Origin: Chlorops oryzae
Taxonomy: Eukaryota > Arthropoda > Insecta > Diptera > Chloropidae
Assembly: GCA_020466095.1 (NCBI GenBank)
Contig: CM035808.1
Location: 30,206,959-30,270,958, forward strand
Direction: 5' to 3'
Length of the DNA stretch: 64,000 bases
This document shows positions 11,089-25,100 of this stretch, one piece after another; position 1 is the first letter of the stretch; every line of letters starts with the position of its first letter. A program made the position numbers and the translations under genes. The notes beneath the pieces were generated by a model that saw nothing but the letters and a program-made list of their open reading frames with translations, was not told the DNA's origin and searched no databases.

Positions 11089-11737
11089 GTTGTGACGTTG
11101 GGCTTAACATGCAAAACAACAACAACGAAGCTCTCATTTTGTATTTGTGACATCATCGGGCTGAAGTGGCGCTATCTTGTTTTCTTGTATTATGAGACGC
11201 TATATAGTTTTATTTTTTGAATTATTATGCTATTTTCAACTAAGGAATTTCTTTTAACATTTTTTTTCCTTTTTGGTATTAAATAATTCCCCATAGTACT
11301 ATTCCTATTCCTACAATCTGAATTAAAAATCCTGTAAGCTCTGAAATAAGAGAAATAAATTATTATCGCGGGTTTCGACAAAATATGTTGGTGCAATGGT
11401 CGTTTTTTGAAAAAGTGTCCGCTGTTCTCTAAAATTCTTTGTCTTCAATACTTCTTAGCTTTTTATATTATTTCGGAATTCTAAATATGCTTCTTCATAA
11501 GAAGAGAATATTTACCCAAATATGGCAGCACTATTGTTTAATAATGAGAAAGACAAGCACAAAGCGTGTCGCCGAGTACGTACGACACGTACCAATCTCT
11601 CTGCCCCGAACCACCCTTGCCCACAACCACCCTGTCGCTCGTACTCTTGTCGCATAATAAGAACAGCGAAATATTTTCGTGGTATGACTTACATGTTGGA
11701 CAATGTGGATAACAGTGTGACAAGCATCATTTTACAT

Positions 11738-12436
11738 AGGGTGACCAAACGTCCTTTTTTAAAAGGACATGTCCTTTTTTTTGGCGATTTGGGGAAAGTA
11801 TTAATCGGCCTTTGATTGTCCTTTATTTTATTCATTTTTCTGGTGATATTAATAAACCCCGTTCCAGTGTATATAACTTATTACTAACAAGTACATACTA
11901 GGTTGTCCGAATTTTTTTTTTTTTTTTGGAAATATAAAAATGTCCACATGGAATTTGAAAGATAATTGTCTAGAAAGATTTTGAGCATTTTTTCAGATTT
12001 TTTGAAGGACGTTTAGAGGTCGCGCAAATGAATTTTATGGGGAAACCTCCACTTTTGAGGGAAGGATTGTAATTTATACCTGAAATCGATGCCTACGTGT
12101 AAAATTTTATTGTGAAATGTAATCAGGTCCAAAGATAATGAATTGAGCTTTATTTTGGGTTGTACAGAAGGGGGCTTAAAATCGTTTTTCAGGATTGAAA
12201 TGAAGTTTTTTTGAAAAAGCCCAAAAAAAAAAAATATAAAACTCGTTTTAAATGTAAAGTCTGAGTATGCAGATTTAAAGTCCAATCAATTCTTAGCAAA
12301 TAAAAAACAATGTCCGTTTACCTTTTATTTTGACGAAGCTATGCTAATTTTAAATTTGTGCTAACCTGTGTGTGTGCGATTTTTGGTTTTCGATTTATGG
12401 TGTCCTTTATTTAACCGAAGGCAATTTGGTCACCCT
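11738..12436. mobile_element. hAT-like element, ~0.7 kb, non-autonomous
   Basis: The ends AGGGTGACCAAA and TTTGGTCACCCT are inverted, and the 7-9 bp sequence (A)TTTTACA(T) is repeated on both sides (11729-11737 and 12437-12445). The interior has TGTCCTTTTT/TGTCCTTTAT motifs near each end and no transposase frame. It lies about 1 kb upstream of the starvin promoter. Confidence 0.82.
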
Positions 12437-12779
12437 ATTTTACATTTCGGAATATAGGTGTCAGGTAATTGCGTCGCGAATTCAAGAGGAATTTTGGAGA
12501 GTTTGTGTCCCGTTCTTCTTCCCATAGCAGCTGGTCAATAACAATAACTAACGCTTTTTTATTTGTTTGATACATTTTCCGCATACGTCTTTACAGTACG
12601 ATTGAACAAAAAGTACGATGTTCGTGGACATGTATGTCGATTTGTACGCATCGACTTTTCGATTACCATACTTGTATGCCATACATCTTTGCATACATGT
12701 ATGCCCGTGCATATATATTTGATCTAATCAGCTGTGAAATTGTAGGAAATCGGAATTCTGCAAAAGTTTAAGAAAAATA

Positions 12780-13167
12780 ATAGCGCGTTTCGTCTTCCGA
12801 GTTCCGAGTCAGTGCTGGATTTTCTCGTTCTTGGGACATGCGTAGTGCATCGCATGAGTGCGAACACACATCTATACAGCGCTATAATTACGTACAAGCT
12901 CATTTGGAAGAAAGCCGCGGGAGAGAATAGAACGGAACGACTGAATCGCTATTTTTAAAATTCGTGTCGCCTGTTGCCAAAGAAGAATTTCTCGAAAAAT
13001 CTAGCAAAAAGGAGAAATTTCTTGCGCCGAGCAAGAGTGTGTGAAATTTAACGTTCAAATTGTGACAGTAAAGTACTTTTCGCTATTTTTTTATTGATAT
13101 TTCGACACTGAGAAGAAGTTTTGTGAAGTTGGTGGTTTCATTGAATAGTGGACGTGGACGTGGAAAT
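12780..13167 (+). promoter_or_regulatory. Putative starvin promoter and 5' UTR
   Basis: An initiator-like TCAGTG at 12809-12814 starts a comparatively GC-richer stretch that runs without obvious repeats into the first ATG at 13168. The placement is inferred from the motif and distance only. Confidence 0.35.
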
Positions 13168-16100
13168 ATGAAACCCTCTGTGATAAGTGCGAACGCGAAT
13201 GGCAGCTCAGGTGCTGGCAATGCTGCTGGCAATTCCGAAGGTTCGAATGCCATTCATGTACCAATAAATCGTGAATTTCCTCCGCATTTCGCGAACGCTG
13301 AGGCAAATGCCAATTCGTCGTATGGATCACCGAATTCTCAAGCGCGACAACCATCGCATCAAATTCCTCAACATTTTCAGGTTAGTTTTATTCGATTTGA
13401 CGATTTCTTCAGTTCTTGCTCAATATATTAGTGGACAAGGTCGTTGTTCTACGTCTTACATGAAAATTTCCACGTACAAACATGCGTACAAACTTTCGTA
13501 GTTGCTTTGTATTGGTTCTCACGTTTTTTTTTTTTTTTTTTTTGGATACCTACATATATACAAGCTGTGCGCAGTAACAAGGTCACTGGGGTACTTTAAA
13601 GCTGACAAGTGCATTGGCGCCACTTTGACCCGGTGAAGCTGGTTTTCATTTGCAATATATTTTTTATTATTTCATATTGATCAAATAGGCCAGTTCAGTT
13701 GCCTGAGTGTCTCAAGGTCAAGGATGGCCGGTAATGTTTATAAAGAAAAAAAAATGTACATAAAGCGATTCATGAAAATCAGAAGAATCTCGTCTGCTGG
13801 AAGATTACATAAAAATGAAATCAGTTTGAGGTGATTTACGGTAGCGAAATCGTTGTTTGCGATACATATCTAAGCATTTTATCACTTTCGTGACTTGCAA
13901 ATTGCAGCTATCGGAGAGCAATGGATCCGTATTCTGTGGAAAAGCTTTAATTAGAATATATTCTTTTTGTAATTTGATTCATCATCGCTCTCATGCGATC
14001 TCCTTTTCACGGAAACTAAGATCGAATTTAATTCGTGCTTACGTTTTTTTTCCATTTAAAGCGAATATTTTATGGAATCGATACCATCAAAACGGGAAGA
14101 AATTGAAACCCAAATAGATCGGAGAGAGGCTGTAGCTAAACAGGGTATTATGGACATTTTAATTACCTTAATTCCACGAACTACATTTCACCATAAGTGC
14201 TCACTTTCTTTCACTTGAATTCTAAAACTTTCTATTGGAATCATTTCTTTGTGATTTTTATCAATCATAGCAGATGTTTCAATAGGTATACCATTGACTA
14301 TCTTATTATAAGATGGTAACATAAGACTGGCTGTTACTCTCTCTTAAGCGGATACCTACGGGACCGGAAAATATGTCCGCTTAAGAGGAAACTATTTGAG
14401 AAGCATGATTACTAGAGCATTTTCATAAGGTGTCCGCTGAATAGGAGTGTCCACAAGGAGAGAGTACACTATATTATGCTCATTCAAGACCTTTGAATCG
14501 TTCTCCTTTGGTCGATGAGTTTTTCCCCACCTAAGAAATACCTTTTAACCCGGTAGCGCCTAGCGATGCCATATGGCATCACTAAAAAAGTTCGTGTTTT
14601 GTCATCAAAACCAGTTCATATTTTATTTTATTTTTAATATTTATTTTTTTCAATTCAGGCGCTACCGGGTTAAATGAAAATTCTTTGAAATTTAAAAGTA
14701 ATATGTAAATTTCTCAAAATTCGACCCCTGAAAACATGCGAGTCATTGGAGGTACCTTGTATATTTAAACGAAATTTCCACTGCGACGTTCATAGTTTTC
14801 CTTTGTTCCTATCCGATGCGTAATAACAAGAAAATATATATCCATAAAAGCATATATACTTTCGGTTGATTTTTTTTTAGATATTTGGGATAATAAAGTC
14901 CCCAAACTAAAGAGCCTAAAAATCATCATCGGATTGCAGCCAAGAGTAGAATTCATTTTTCCTTTTTCTTTAACTGGCGACGGCGTTCATGAGTCACTAT
15001 TGCGAAAAATTCATTTAAATAAGAAATAAAAGAGGAGAAAACAAAATAAGCGTGGGCGCCACTTCTGACAAACGCAGCCAAATGAAAACGTTAGCAATTC
15101 TATTGATTAGAATTAAACGATCTGAAACGAGCAATCTCTTTGTTTATTTCTCACACAAAAATTAAATGAATTAAAATCCGATCAATCGGATTTACCCATC
15201 AGCTTTTAACCCATTGACGGAATGAATGCACTTTGCACCCACAAACGGCCAGGCATGAATGATTTCCTTGTAATTAATCTACACTCTGTATATTCTTATA
15301 CTCGAATTATACCCTCACTGAAAAGCTTTGTCAATTTTTTGCTCTTCGCACATACGTATTTATATATGCATGTCTACAAATGAAGCTTTTGACGTTACCG
15401 GCTTTTTTTTTTTTTTTTTTTGCTCTGTACTTTTTCTCTTTTTATTTCAATATTTTTCTTTTTTGTTCAAAAAAAAAGTTAATGAAACTTTTTTACTCGG
15501 TGAATGAGATCGCCGCGAATGCTAATTTGAAAATCGATAAGCTTTTTTTTTTCTACATTTTTGCCTCTAGTTTCGTACATGCTTTGTTTTCATAATTGAT
15601 TTGAGCAAGTGCCGTGGATAGACATGCCCAAAGAAAATACCTACAATAAAAAAGCAGCAAATTGTATCCGTGTTTTTAGATTTTCAACTTTCGGAAATGA
15701 TGAAATCGAAATTGCCCTTGGTCAAAAGACAAAAAGTCTGTGAACTGAAGGACTTACAATGGGTTTTTGATTTCCTTATTTCTTCTCACTTATTTTCAGT
15801 CAGTCCTTTTCTAAATCAATAGTCCCAGGGAGTCTTTTCCCTTGAAATTGTTCTTGGAGGAAAAAGGAAGTATTCTTACCGTCATAAAATAAAGATAAGT
15901 GATGTCCCTTTATATTCTCTTCCCAGTGCGCTTTGAATGGACAAATTTCAAGTCCGCTGGGAAAAAATTCCCTAGGGTATATTTAGAATCGATCTTGAGT
16001 GAGCGGACACCTCTGTTAAGCGGACATATTTTCTGGTCCCGTAGGTGTCCGCTTAAGACAAAGTACGATATGTTATATATATTTTTTTTTTTTTCAATTT

Positions 16101-19100
16101 ATTCAGTGTCGAACTTCTATTCTTTCTTCTTGTTCTCCTTTTGAGTGTCATTAGTAGTATTATTTGATAGGTAGGTATATCGGTCTGGTGAATTTTCTTT
16201 AAAAATAGGCATCTATGTTTTTTGGGGCTCCTTTGCGATTCTTTAACGTTAAAATTCAATCTGATATTAATAACTTTTCGCTTCAAAAGCAACTTTCTGC
16301 TTTGAAATGGGACGTTTTTCTATTGAACAGTCATAAAATAGAGGCCATTCTCTTCTGAACGATTCCCAAGTTTTTCTCAGATTTACTTTCGATTTCAATA
16401 TTACGTATTTTACGATATTACTTCGAATTTCCTCGTTTTTTTTTTTCAAAAACCCTAGACATAATAAGGTATCATAGAATTCACCGACTGGACTTTAAAA
16501 TACTTCAAATAGTCCATTAGTTAAAGAGGTACAATTTGAAGGCATTTTGTTCTTTCTTGTACCTCCGAAAGTTTCATAAATTTGTCTCCAATTCGACCAC
16601 TGCGAATGGCTTTTTTATTTCATTAATTGTCATTTATCATATTTTTCTTCAAAAACGATAAAAACATCGATCGTCTCTTTTACGTTTATTTTCTTTTTTT
16701 AATTCTCTTTTGTTGAAGTAAACATGTTTTCAAAGCTTTCGCATTGCCTTTCTTAAATTTTAAATTTTGAAATGTAAAAAAGAAAAGAATCAGCTCTGAT
16801 AGGGGCATTGATCCTCGCCTAGCGCGCGCGTGTATATTTTTCTATCGAATGTACGCGGTTGGCTACTTATTTCCCTATACTATAACATATATGAAAAGAG
16901 CTACTATAGTCTACATTTATAAACCTATACATTTCCTTCATACCGATTCTCTGCCTTCCAATTTTCCCCAAGAATATTCGTGCCAAAATATGTACTCTTG
17001 GCACGCGTTTTTCATGTTCAATAGTTTTAAGCATCCTCTGCGACTGCTCAATCGCTCCGAATTCTATTGTTTTCCTCAGCATATTCGCAAAGTGCGTATG
17101 TGTGTGTGTGTGTGTGTGGACACTTTGTAGAAAATTGTTTGCACTTTTTCACAAATATTTTCGATTTCCTTTCAAGTATTTTATTCCCCAAGTAATATCG
17201 ATGATTAATTAAATTTCCGTTTTAAAGTCGATTCTTCAGAATGAAATCCACATTGAGCGAGAGCATTCCATACGCAGACGTGAATAAAACTTTGCTTGAT
17301 GTGTCTTATATGCAAAAAAAAAAATAATAAAAAAGAAAAAGAAAAATAAAAGATTTCTAATATTATTATGAAGGCAAATGTAGATCGTAGGTGTTCCACT
17401 TCGTCCGTGCATATTTACAAAATTTCATGTAGGCGTTTGTGTGTGTAGCAATGGCAAAGCGGAACACAGTGCTTCAAAACTTTGATTTGACTGAATAAAA
17501 AGTTGACTATTATCTGTAATCATCCTAAGTTCATTATGTTATAATTGGGGCTCGGAAAAAGTGCATTCAAAATGACGAAAAATGCGTTAAAACCTATGGG
17601 AAAATATTATTCAAGTCCCCAAGCTCATCCCTCTGAGAAATGTCCTTAAGGTCCCTGTTTTACTGTTTTAAAGTAATTAAGAAATCATTCAGTTTGAGGG
17701 AGTTTCCTTGAATTTATTGCCATAAAAATTTAATGTAAGAAAATGTTTATAAATGTTCATTGTTTGAAATGATTTTTCGGGCATTAGTCAAAGATGTGAA
17801 GAACATTTTCCAGATACAGCGGAGACTTTAAAATCATTTTCTTTTTTCATCGCTTATACGGGATTTTCGTTATTTTTTGGGGCATTTTAAAAACCCTAAT
17901 TATACAGCCTGATTCGGAATGTTCCCGCGGAACGAATTCCCGGGAAATGTACTTTTCTCGTGCATAAAATTCTCCGTTTTTAAATATTTGGGGGAAGAAA
18001 TTTAATGATGAATAGGTATTTAACCCATACCCATATTTTTCCTTATCCTATATATTTAAAATAGGGGGACTTCGTTCCCCGGGAATATTCAGAATCGGGC
18101 TGATAATGAATGCTTAGTTGATAATATGTATATTCTCATATGTCCCTCTTTCTATCATAATATTCAGACCAAAATGTTGTTGAAATCTCTTTTAATTTAT
18201 AATGCAACAAAATCCCCTTCAAGACTAATAAACTTTCGCTTAATCGCATTGCAAAAGTCCATACAGTACTGGTAAAAATTTGAAAAAAAAAAAAACAATA
18301 ACTATGACAAACCTGTTCATCCCAGCTGAGTTGTCCGCGTATCAGTTTTATTTTTTCTCTCAGTTAAGATATTCATAGGCAATAAAATGTTTTGCTTCAT
18401 ATATTCCGCGTGGGTTCTTAATCATGTGACGACATTTTCTCATATCAAGTGGGTGTTTTCGATTAAGTAGTTTATTCGTACAGACTTCGTCTTATTGCAC
18501 ACTGACGTCATTGATCGCGGCGATCAGTTGTGACGAGAGACAAAATTAAACAAAAAATTGTTCCACACCATTCGATTGAGGTTTTTTTTAAAAATATTTT
18601 TTACTTTTTTTCAATTTTACACCCCTGTTCGCACAAATAACCATATTTGTCGCAGTGTTTTTATTTTTTTTGCGAAGCGTTTATTTCACTTGAGCTCAGT
18701 TTACTTTTACGATTTTTTTTTTTTTTTTTTAAGTAGAATCTTATTCAACGCTAATAGCCTTTTTTGGTCATAACCTGTCTCATGCAGTTAAATGTACCTG
18801 AAGTTGAGATCTAGACGTTTTGAAAATTATTGTTTATTTGAATTTATTCTCCTTTTTTGTTGCCCGCTTTCGGTTTAATTTCTCTTTCTTTAGTTAAGCG
18901 CTTCACGTTATTGTTGTGAAAATTCAAATGAATTAAAAAGTAAACAAAATAAATCTGCTTCTTTTCGTCGTCCTCTGCTGTTTATTTAACGAAGAGTAAT
19001 GATTTAAAAATATCTCAATACGTAAGCGTAAATATTTTACGCTCTACGTGAGAGATTTTTTGTTTTTTGTTTTGTTTCTTTCAGTGTCAAAAGGTAGAAA

Positions 19101-22100
19101 GATTCCTTCGAACGTTCTCAGATTGGGAGGTTGATTGGTTAAACCCATTTTCAACCCACTTCGAGTCTTCATTATTGGGGATTAATATCAGTTTTCGGCA
19201 AGGGCGTAGCTAGAGAAAGAGTGCTTTGGTAGTGCTTATATTTGCCACAGTTGTATATTGAACAATTATAAGATATTAACCGAAAAAAAATTTGGGGGGG
19301 GCAAGAAGAAGTTTAGAGAGTTTTGGACCAAAAACCCAAAAAATCGGACAAATTCATGACGTCCGATTTCGATGAAAATTTATATATAAAATAAGTGAAA
19401 AATTCTAAGAATTTTGGTACTAAAACTTTTTCAAAAAACGTATAAAAACTAGTCCTTTTTGGACCAGTTTGGAACTAGACCCAAACTAGACTAGTTGTAA
19501 TCAGTATTTTTAAAAAGTTTAAGTTCCAAAATTCTAAGAATTTTTCACTTGTTCTATATATAAATTTTCATCGAAATCGGATGTCATTAATTTTTCGGAT
19601 TTTTTGGGTTTTTGGTCCAAAACTCTCTAAACTTCTTCTTGCCCCCCCAAATTTTATTTCGGTTAATGTCTTATAAATGCTCAATGTACCACTGTGGCAA
19701 ATATAAGCGCTACCAGAGCACTCTTTTTCTAGCTACGCCCTTGGTTTTCGGTCCTATGCCGGACAAGGGGAAATGGAAGATAAGAAGAATGTCAGTTTTT
19801 CGCAGCAATTTTGCCATTCCAATATAAAAGAGAGGAAATTGTATTCTTGTCATGCTACTAAAAGCAATTTTTAAAAACATTTTTGATAAATTCGAATTTG
19901 ATTTGCAATTCTTCGGTAAGGGATTTTTTTTTTATTAATTTTTTTTAAATACGTTTTGTTTGATATCTTATAATATTTGAAAATACCTTCGGTAATCAAT
20001 GATGAGATATTGCGGCGATAATAAGCACTTTAGTGATATTTCCATTAAAAAGGCTTGAGTTCGTAAATTTCGAATTATTATTACTCTAATGCCTGAAAAG
20101 GCGTGTAATTATAGCGAACATAGCGATCCACACTAACAGCCAAGCTGCACTAAAAGCCCAACAATCCAACGTAATGGGCTCCAAACTTGTGCTGACTTGA
20201 CTACACCTTCTCCAAGAACAGTCAAAATACAACAAAGTACAGTTACTATGAATTCCTGGTCATGAGGGGTTCGAAGGAAACGAAACAGCAGACCAACTAG
20301 CAAAAGAAGGTGCTGAGTCCGTTTTCATAGGTCTGAGAGCCCTTCTGTAATGTCCAATCGAGCTACCTTATAGATGTGTTAGAGGCTTGGAAGTGCAGGA
20401 AAGTTTCTAAACACTGGGCCATGCTTGACGGCCTAAGACAGTCCAAAAACCAGGCTGCTTCACAGCCAAGGATATACCAGGCCTCAGTAGAACTGACCTA
20501 GTCTACTCACCGGATTCATGGCTGGCCATGGACCAGTCAGATACTGTCTGAAGAAGATAAAACTAACTGACACAGATATCTGCCGATTCTGAGAAGAGCA
20601 GAGTGAAATCACCGATACGATACGTACTCGTATATCATCTATAGCAGGAATTCTGTTATTGGCAGTAATGAACGAGAAACATTTTTGCCTAAGAATGCGG
20701 GACGCCTAACTATAGTATTAAGAATGTATGTGTCATAACAAAAACATTGTCCACAAAAGCAAAATGTAACAGTACATTGTATACGTGTACGCAAAGAAAT
20801 CAGTAATTTGTCTGTTACAAACGATATATCGGGACTTCCAAATGTGTATTTTCTAAGCGATATGTCTACTACAATCGATGTCAGTTATATATACGGTGAC
20901 CATCATATCTGTTTTTAGCAGAGGTGTTCTGTTTTTTAGGCGGTTGTTCTGGGTATTTTTTTTTATTGGAAAGTAGCGCAAATGTCCAAATTCGATCGTC
21001 ATTATCCTTGGACCGATTGAAAGGTCCGTTCTGGGACAACCTCGTAAAAGATTTAAATAAACTAAGTTGAAGACTAAAAAAAAAAAATTTTTTTTTCTGT
21101 TTTTTCAATTTCAATTTATGTTCACCGTAGTTATATACGAATTCCTATGCATTATTCCCATTACATTCGGAGGGACGGGAGGCTTTGTCTACTATATGTG
21201 ATAGTCTGTTATAACCGGATGTGTTATATTCGATTTCGACTGTACAACTGCTTACTTGAATGCTGTAAAGCATGGGCCTCGGAATAATATCCTACTAAGA
21301 TTCGTAGGCATCCTTACATTTGGAAGAATTCACCATATTTGGGCAGAGTTCCGTTATTTTATAACATTATATTTATTGTATTTTATTTTAGTCTGATTTA
21401 TTTTATTTGGTAATGGTTCGCATACCAACTGTCCGTGGCGCTGCGTTTGCTAGAGGAACTATTGTACCATCTTTTCTTTTTCTTCTTCTAAATTCTTTAG
21501 GAGTTGTCAGGATGAGGAGGAAACTCCTCACATCTTCTCCCGCATTGCCAGGCTTTGTAAACTGAGATTCAAAACCTTGGGATGTTATTCTTTCACTCCC
21601 TATCTTTCCTCCTATCGGAACTCGGGGAACTTCACCCTTTGAGGATAGCAAGCTTTATTGAGCGAATAAATCGGTTTTAAAATAGTGTCCGAACCGTGGA
21701 ACACAATGGACCTTCCTCTAAGTGGCCACCTTCTGGCGGGCGGCCCCTACAACCTAACCTAATCTAACCTACATCCCATTGAAATCGATGCAAAATGATG
21801 ATTAAGTATATATCGAAATGTTGGTATTCCATCTCCGCCATATGTGTACATATATGATTTAATATGGTCGCCTCGGAAGTTCAAATAAGGCTACGTTCGT
21901 ATTTTCCCAATTTAAACCCAATAGAGTAAAATTCCCAAAAAGTCCAAATAAAGTTTGGATTTAATATGGCCTTTCCAATTTCTGCTGGCAAAAGTAAATC
22001 AAAAGTTTTTTCAGCTGCCGCTTGGCTCCTACTTCACAACGGAAAATTTAGCTATTTTACAGTTTTTCTTCGATAAGGGAAACGCAAGCCAGGCGGCTGA

Positions 22101-25100
22101 ATGTGAATAGCGTTTATGGACCTGATACTGTAACAGCCAATCATGCGCAATTTTGGTTTCGTCGATTCCGTTCCGGTAACTTCGATGTCAAGGATGCACC
22201 ACGCACTGGAAGGCCAATTGTCGAAAATGTCGATAAAATCATAGAAATTATCGAGTCCGACTGTCATGTTAGCACTGTTTCGATTGCAAAAGAGCTAAAG
22301 ATTGCACAAAAAACCGTTTGGAACCATTTGAATAAGGCTGGATACCAAAGAAGCTCGATGTATGGGTGCCACACGAGTTAACGCAAAAAACTCATAGACC
22401 GAATTTCCATCTACGAATCGCTGCTGAACCGCAACAAAATCGACCATTTCTGAAGCGGTTGGTGACTGGTGATGAAAAGTGGGTCACTTACGACAACGTC
22501 AAGCGAAAAACGGTCGTGGTCGAAACACGGTGAACGGCGGAACGGTGGCCAAGCCAGGATTACGGCCAGGAAGGTTTTGCTGTGTGTTTGGTGGGATTGC
22601 AGGGAATTATCTACTATGAGCTGCTCCCATACGGCAAAACTCTTAACTCGGAACTCTACTGTAACAATTGGACCGTCTGAAGGAAGCAATCGCCATAAGC
22701 GGCCAGCTTTGGCCAATAGGAGAGGAATTGTGTTCCATCAGGACAACGCCAGGCCACACAATCGATGTACTCGCCAAGAAGCTCCGGGAGTTTGGTTGGG
22801 AGGTTCTTCTGCATCCACCTTATAGTCCGGACCTGGCACCAAGTGATTATCTGTTTCCTGTCCATGGCGAACAATTTGCTGGTGAACATTCGCTTCAGAG
22901 AGGCTTCTGAAATCGACTGTCTAATTTTTTAATAGGAACGAGGGCTTCTATGAGAGAGGCATAATGAAATTACCTTTAAAATGGCAACAAGTTATCGAAC
23001 AAAACGGCGCATATTTGACCTAAATCGGGTCATTCTAACTATCTTAAATAAAGCCCTCAATTTAATGCAAAAATAATGGATTTCTTTTTACTACACCTAA
23101 TATATACGGTGACCATCATATCTGTTTTTAGCAGAGGTGTTCTGTTTTTTAGGCGGTTGTTCTGGGTATTTTTTTGATTGGAAAGTAGCGCAAATGTCCA
23201 AATTCGATCGTCATTATCCTTGGACCGATTGAAAGGTCCGTTCTGTAACAACCTCGTAAAAGATTTAAATAAACTAAGTTGAAGACTAAAAAAAAATATT
23301 TTTTTTCTGTTTTTTCAATTTCAATTTATGTTTACCGTAGATATATACGAATTTCTATGCATTATTCCCATTACATTCGGAGGGACGGGAGGCTTTGTCT
23401 ACTATATGTGATAGTCTGCTATAACCGGATGTGTTATATTCGATTTCGACTGTACTTACTGCTATACTTGAATGCCTGCAAAGCATAGGGCCTCGGAATA
23501 ATATCCTACTAAGATTCGTAGGCATCCTTACATTTTGAGAGAAAGTTATACACTTTTCCTATTATCATTTGTGGCAGAGTTCCGTTATTTTATAACATTA
23601 TATTTTATTGTATTTTATTTTAGTCTGATTTATTTTATTTGGTAATGGTTCGCATACCAACTGTCCGTGGCGCTGCGTTTGCTAGAGGAACTATTGTACC
23701 ATCTTCTTCTTTTTCTTCTTCTAAATTCTTTAGGAGTTGTCAGGATGAGGAGGAAACTCCTCAACATCTTCTCCCGCATTGCCCAGGCTTTGTGGTAAAC
23801 TGAGATTCAAAACCTTGGGATGTTATTTCTTTCACTCCCTATCTTTCCTCCTATCGGAACTCGGGGAACTTCACCCTTTGAGGATAGCAAGCTTTATTGA
23901 GCGAATAAATCGGTTTTTAAAATAGGTGTCCGAACCCGTGGGAACACAATGGACCTTCCTCTAAGTGCGCCACCTTTCTGGCGGGCGGTCCCTACAACCT
24001 AACCTAATCTAACCTACATCCCATTGAAATCGATGCAAAATGATGATTATACGTACATATATCGAAATGTTTGTATTCCATCTCCGCCATATGTGTACAT
24101 ATATCGCACCCTTGCTACTAAATCGGCACAATTCAAAATTTCGCATTTTTCGAAAATCATTCAATCTCTCTTGAAACTAAGGAGAAATAATATTTTTTCT
24201 AAATTTATATTACTCTCAATCGACTGCTGCATCATTCAATATAGGCGTTAATTTTCTGGGAGTTGGATTTCTTACAGAAAAATGCAATCGAACATAAAAA
24301 AATTGATTAAAAAAATTTTGAGTTGTGCCGATTTATTAGCAAGGGTGCGATATGATTTAATATGGTCGCCTCGGAAGTTCAAATAAGGCTACGATTGCAG
24401 CTATTTTGCCCTTATTCATCTTACAATCCCAATCAGATGATGAGAAATTCACTTCAAAAAGCTCTTCATAATAAAGAAATTTGGATTTACGATGATGGCA
24501 CTGTTCCAATTTCTGATCGGTCGGCTAACAAGAAATAAAATACAAAAATGTCCATTTTTGCTATTGCTGCCGCTGCTGCTGCGGCTACATTCGACAACAG
24601 AGAAAACTGTGTAGCGTTCCATTCAAGTCGAGCACATTCAAGACGATTCCATACGCGCGCGTGCCTACGCGTTTTGCATTTAATTTTTCTGCCAAAGATG
24701 CCAATTCCGAAGATGACACAATTGAATTAATCCTCGGATACATCGATAATCAAAGCACCAACCAAGAAGATGTCGATAGTCAAAGCACCAATCCAGAAGA
24801 CTATTTCAAACGCAACGACATCAAATAAGTGAAGAAAGTTCTTCACAAGGTGATTCTGCTTTAGTCACTTCACAGGAAGAGTTCCCTTCATTTATGCAAA
24901 ATTTAAGTCCGACAAGCATATTAACTTTGGAAGAATTGCAACGAATGAGAAAAAACACACAGTTCTTAGCAAAGGAACTAAAAATTGGACCAAAAGAAAA
25001 AGAATTGAAAAAGAAGCAGCATATAAATTGCGAAAATCGAATAACGGTTCCTGAAAGATTTAATTCCGAAATATTTTCAGAAATAATTAACCCTCAGCGT

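Noticed and set aside
12980..13025. Heat-shock element near the starvin start
   Set aside because: GAA/TTC half-sites are present but the spacing of three consecutive units is off by one; too weak to annotate.
13123..13167. Upstream start for starvin at 13123
   Set aside because: The codon is GTG; the first in-frame ATG is at 13168.
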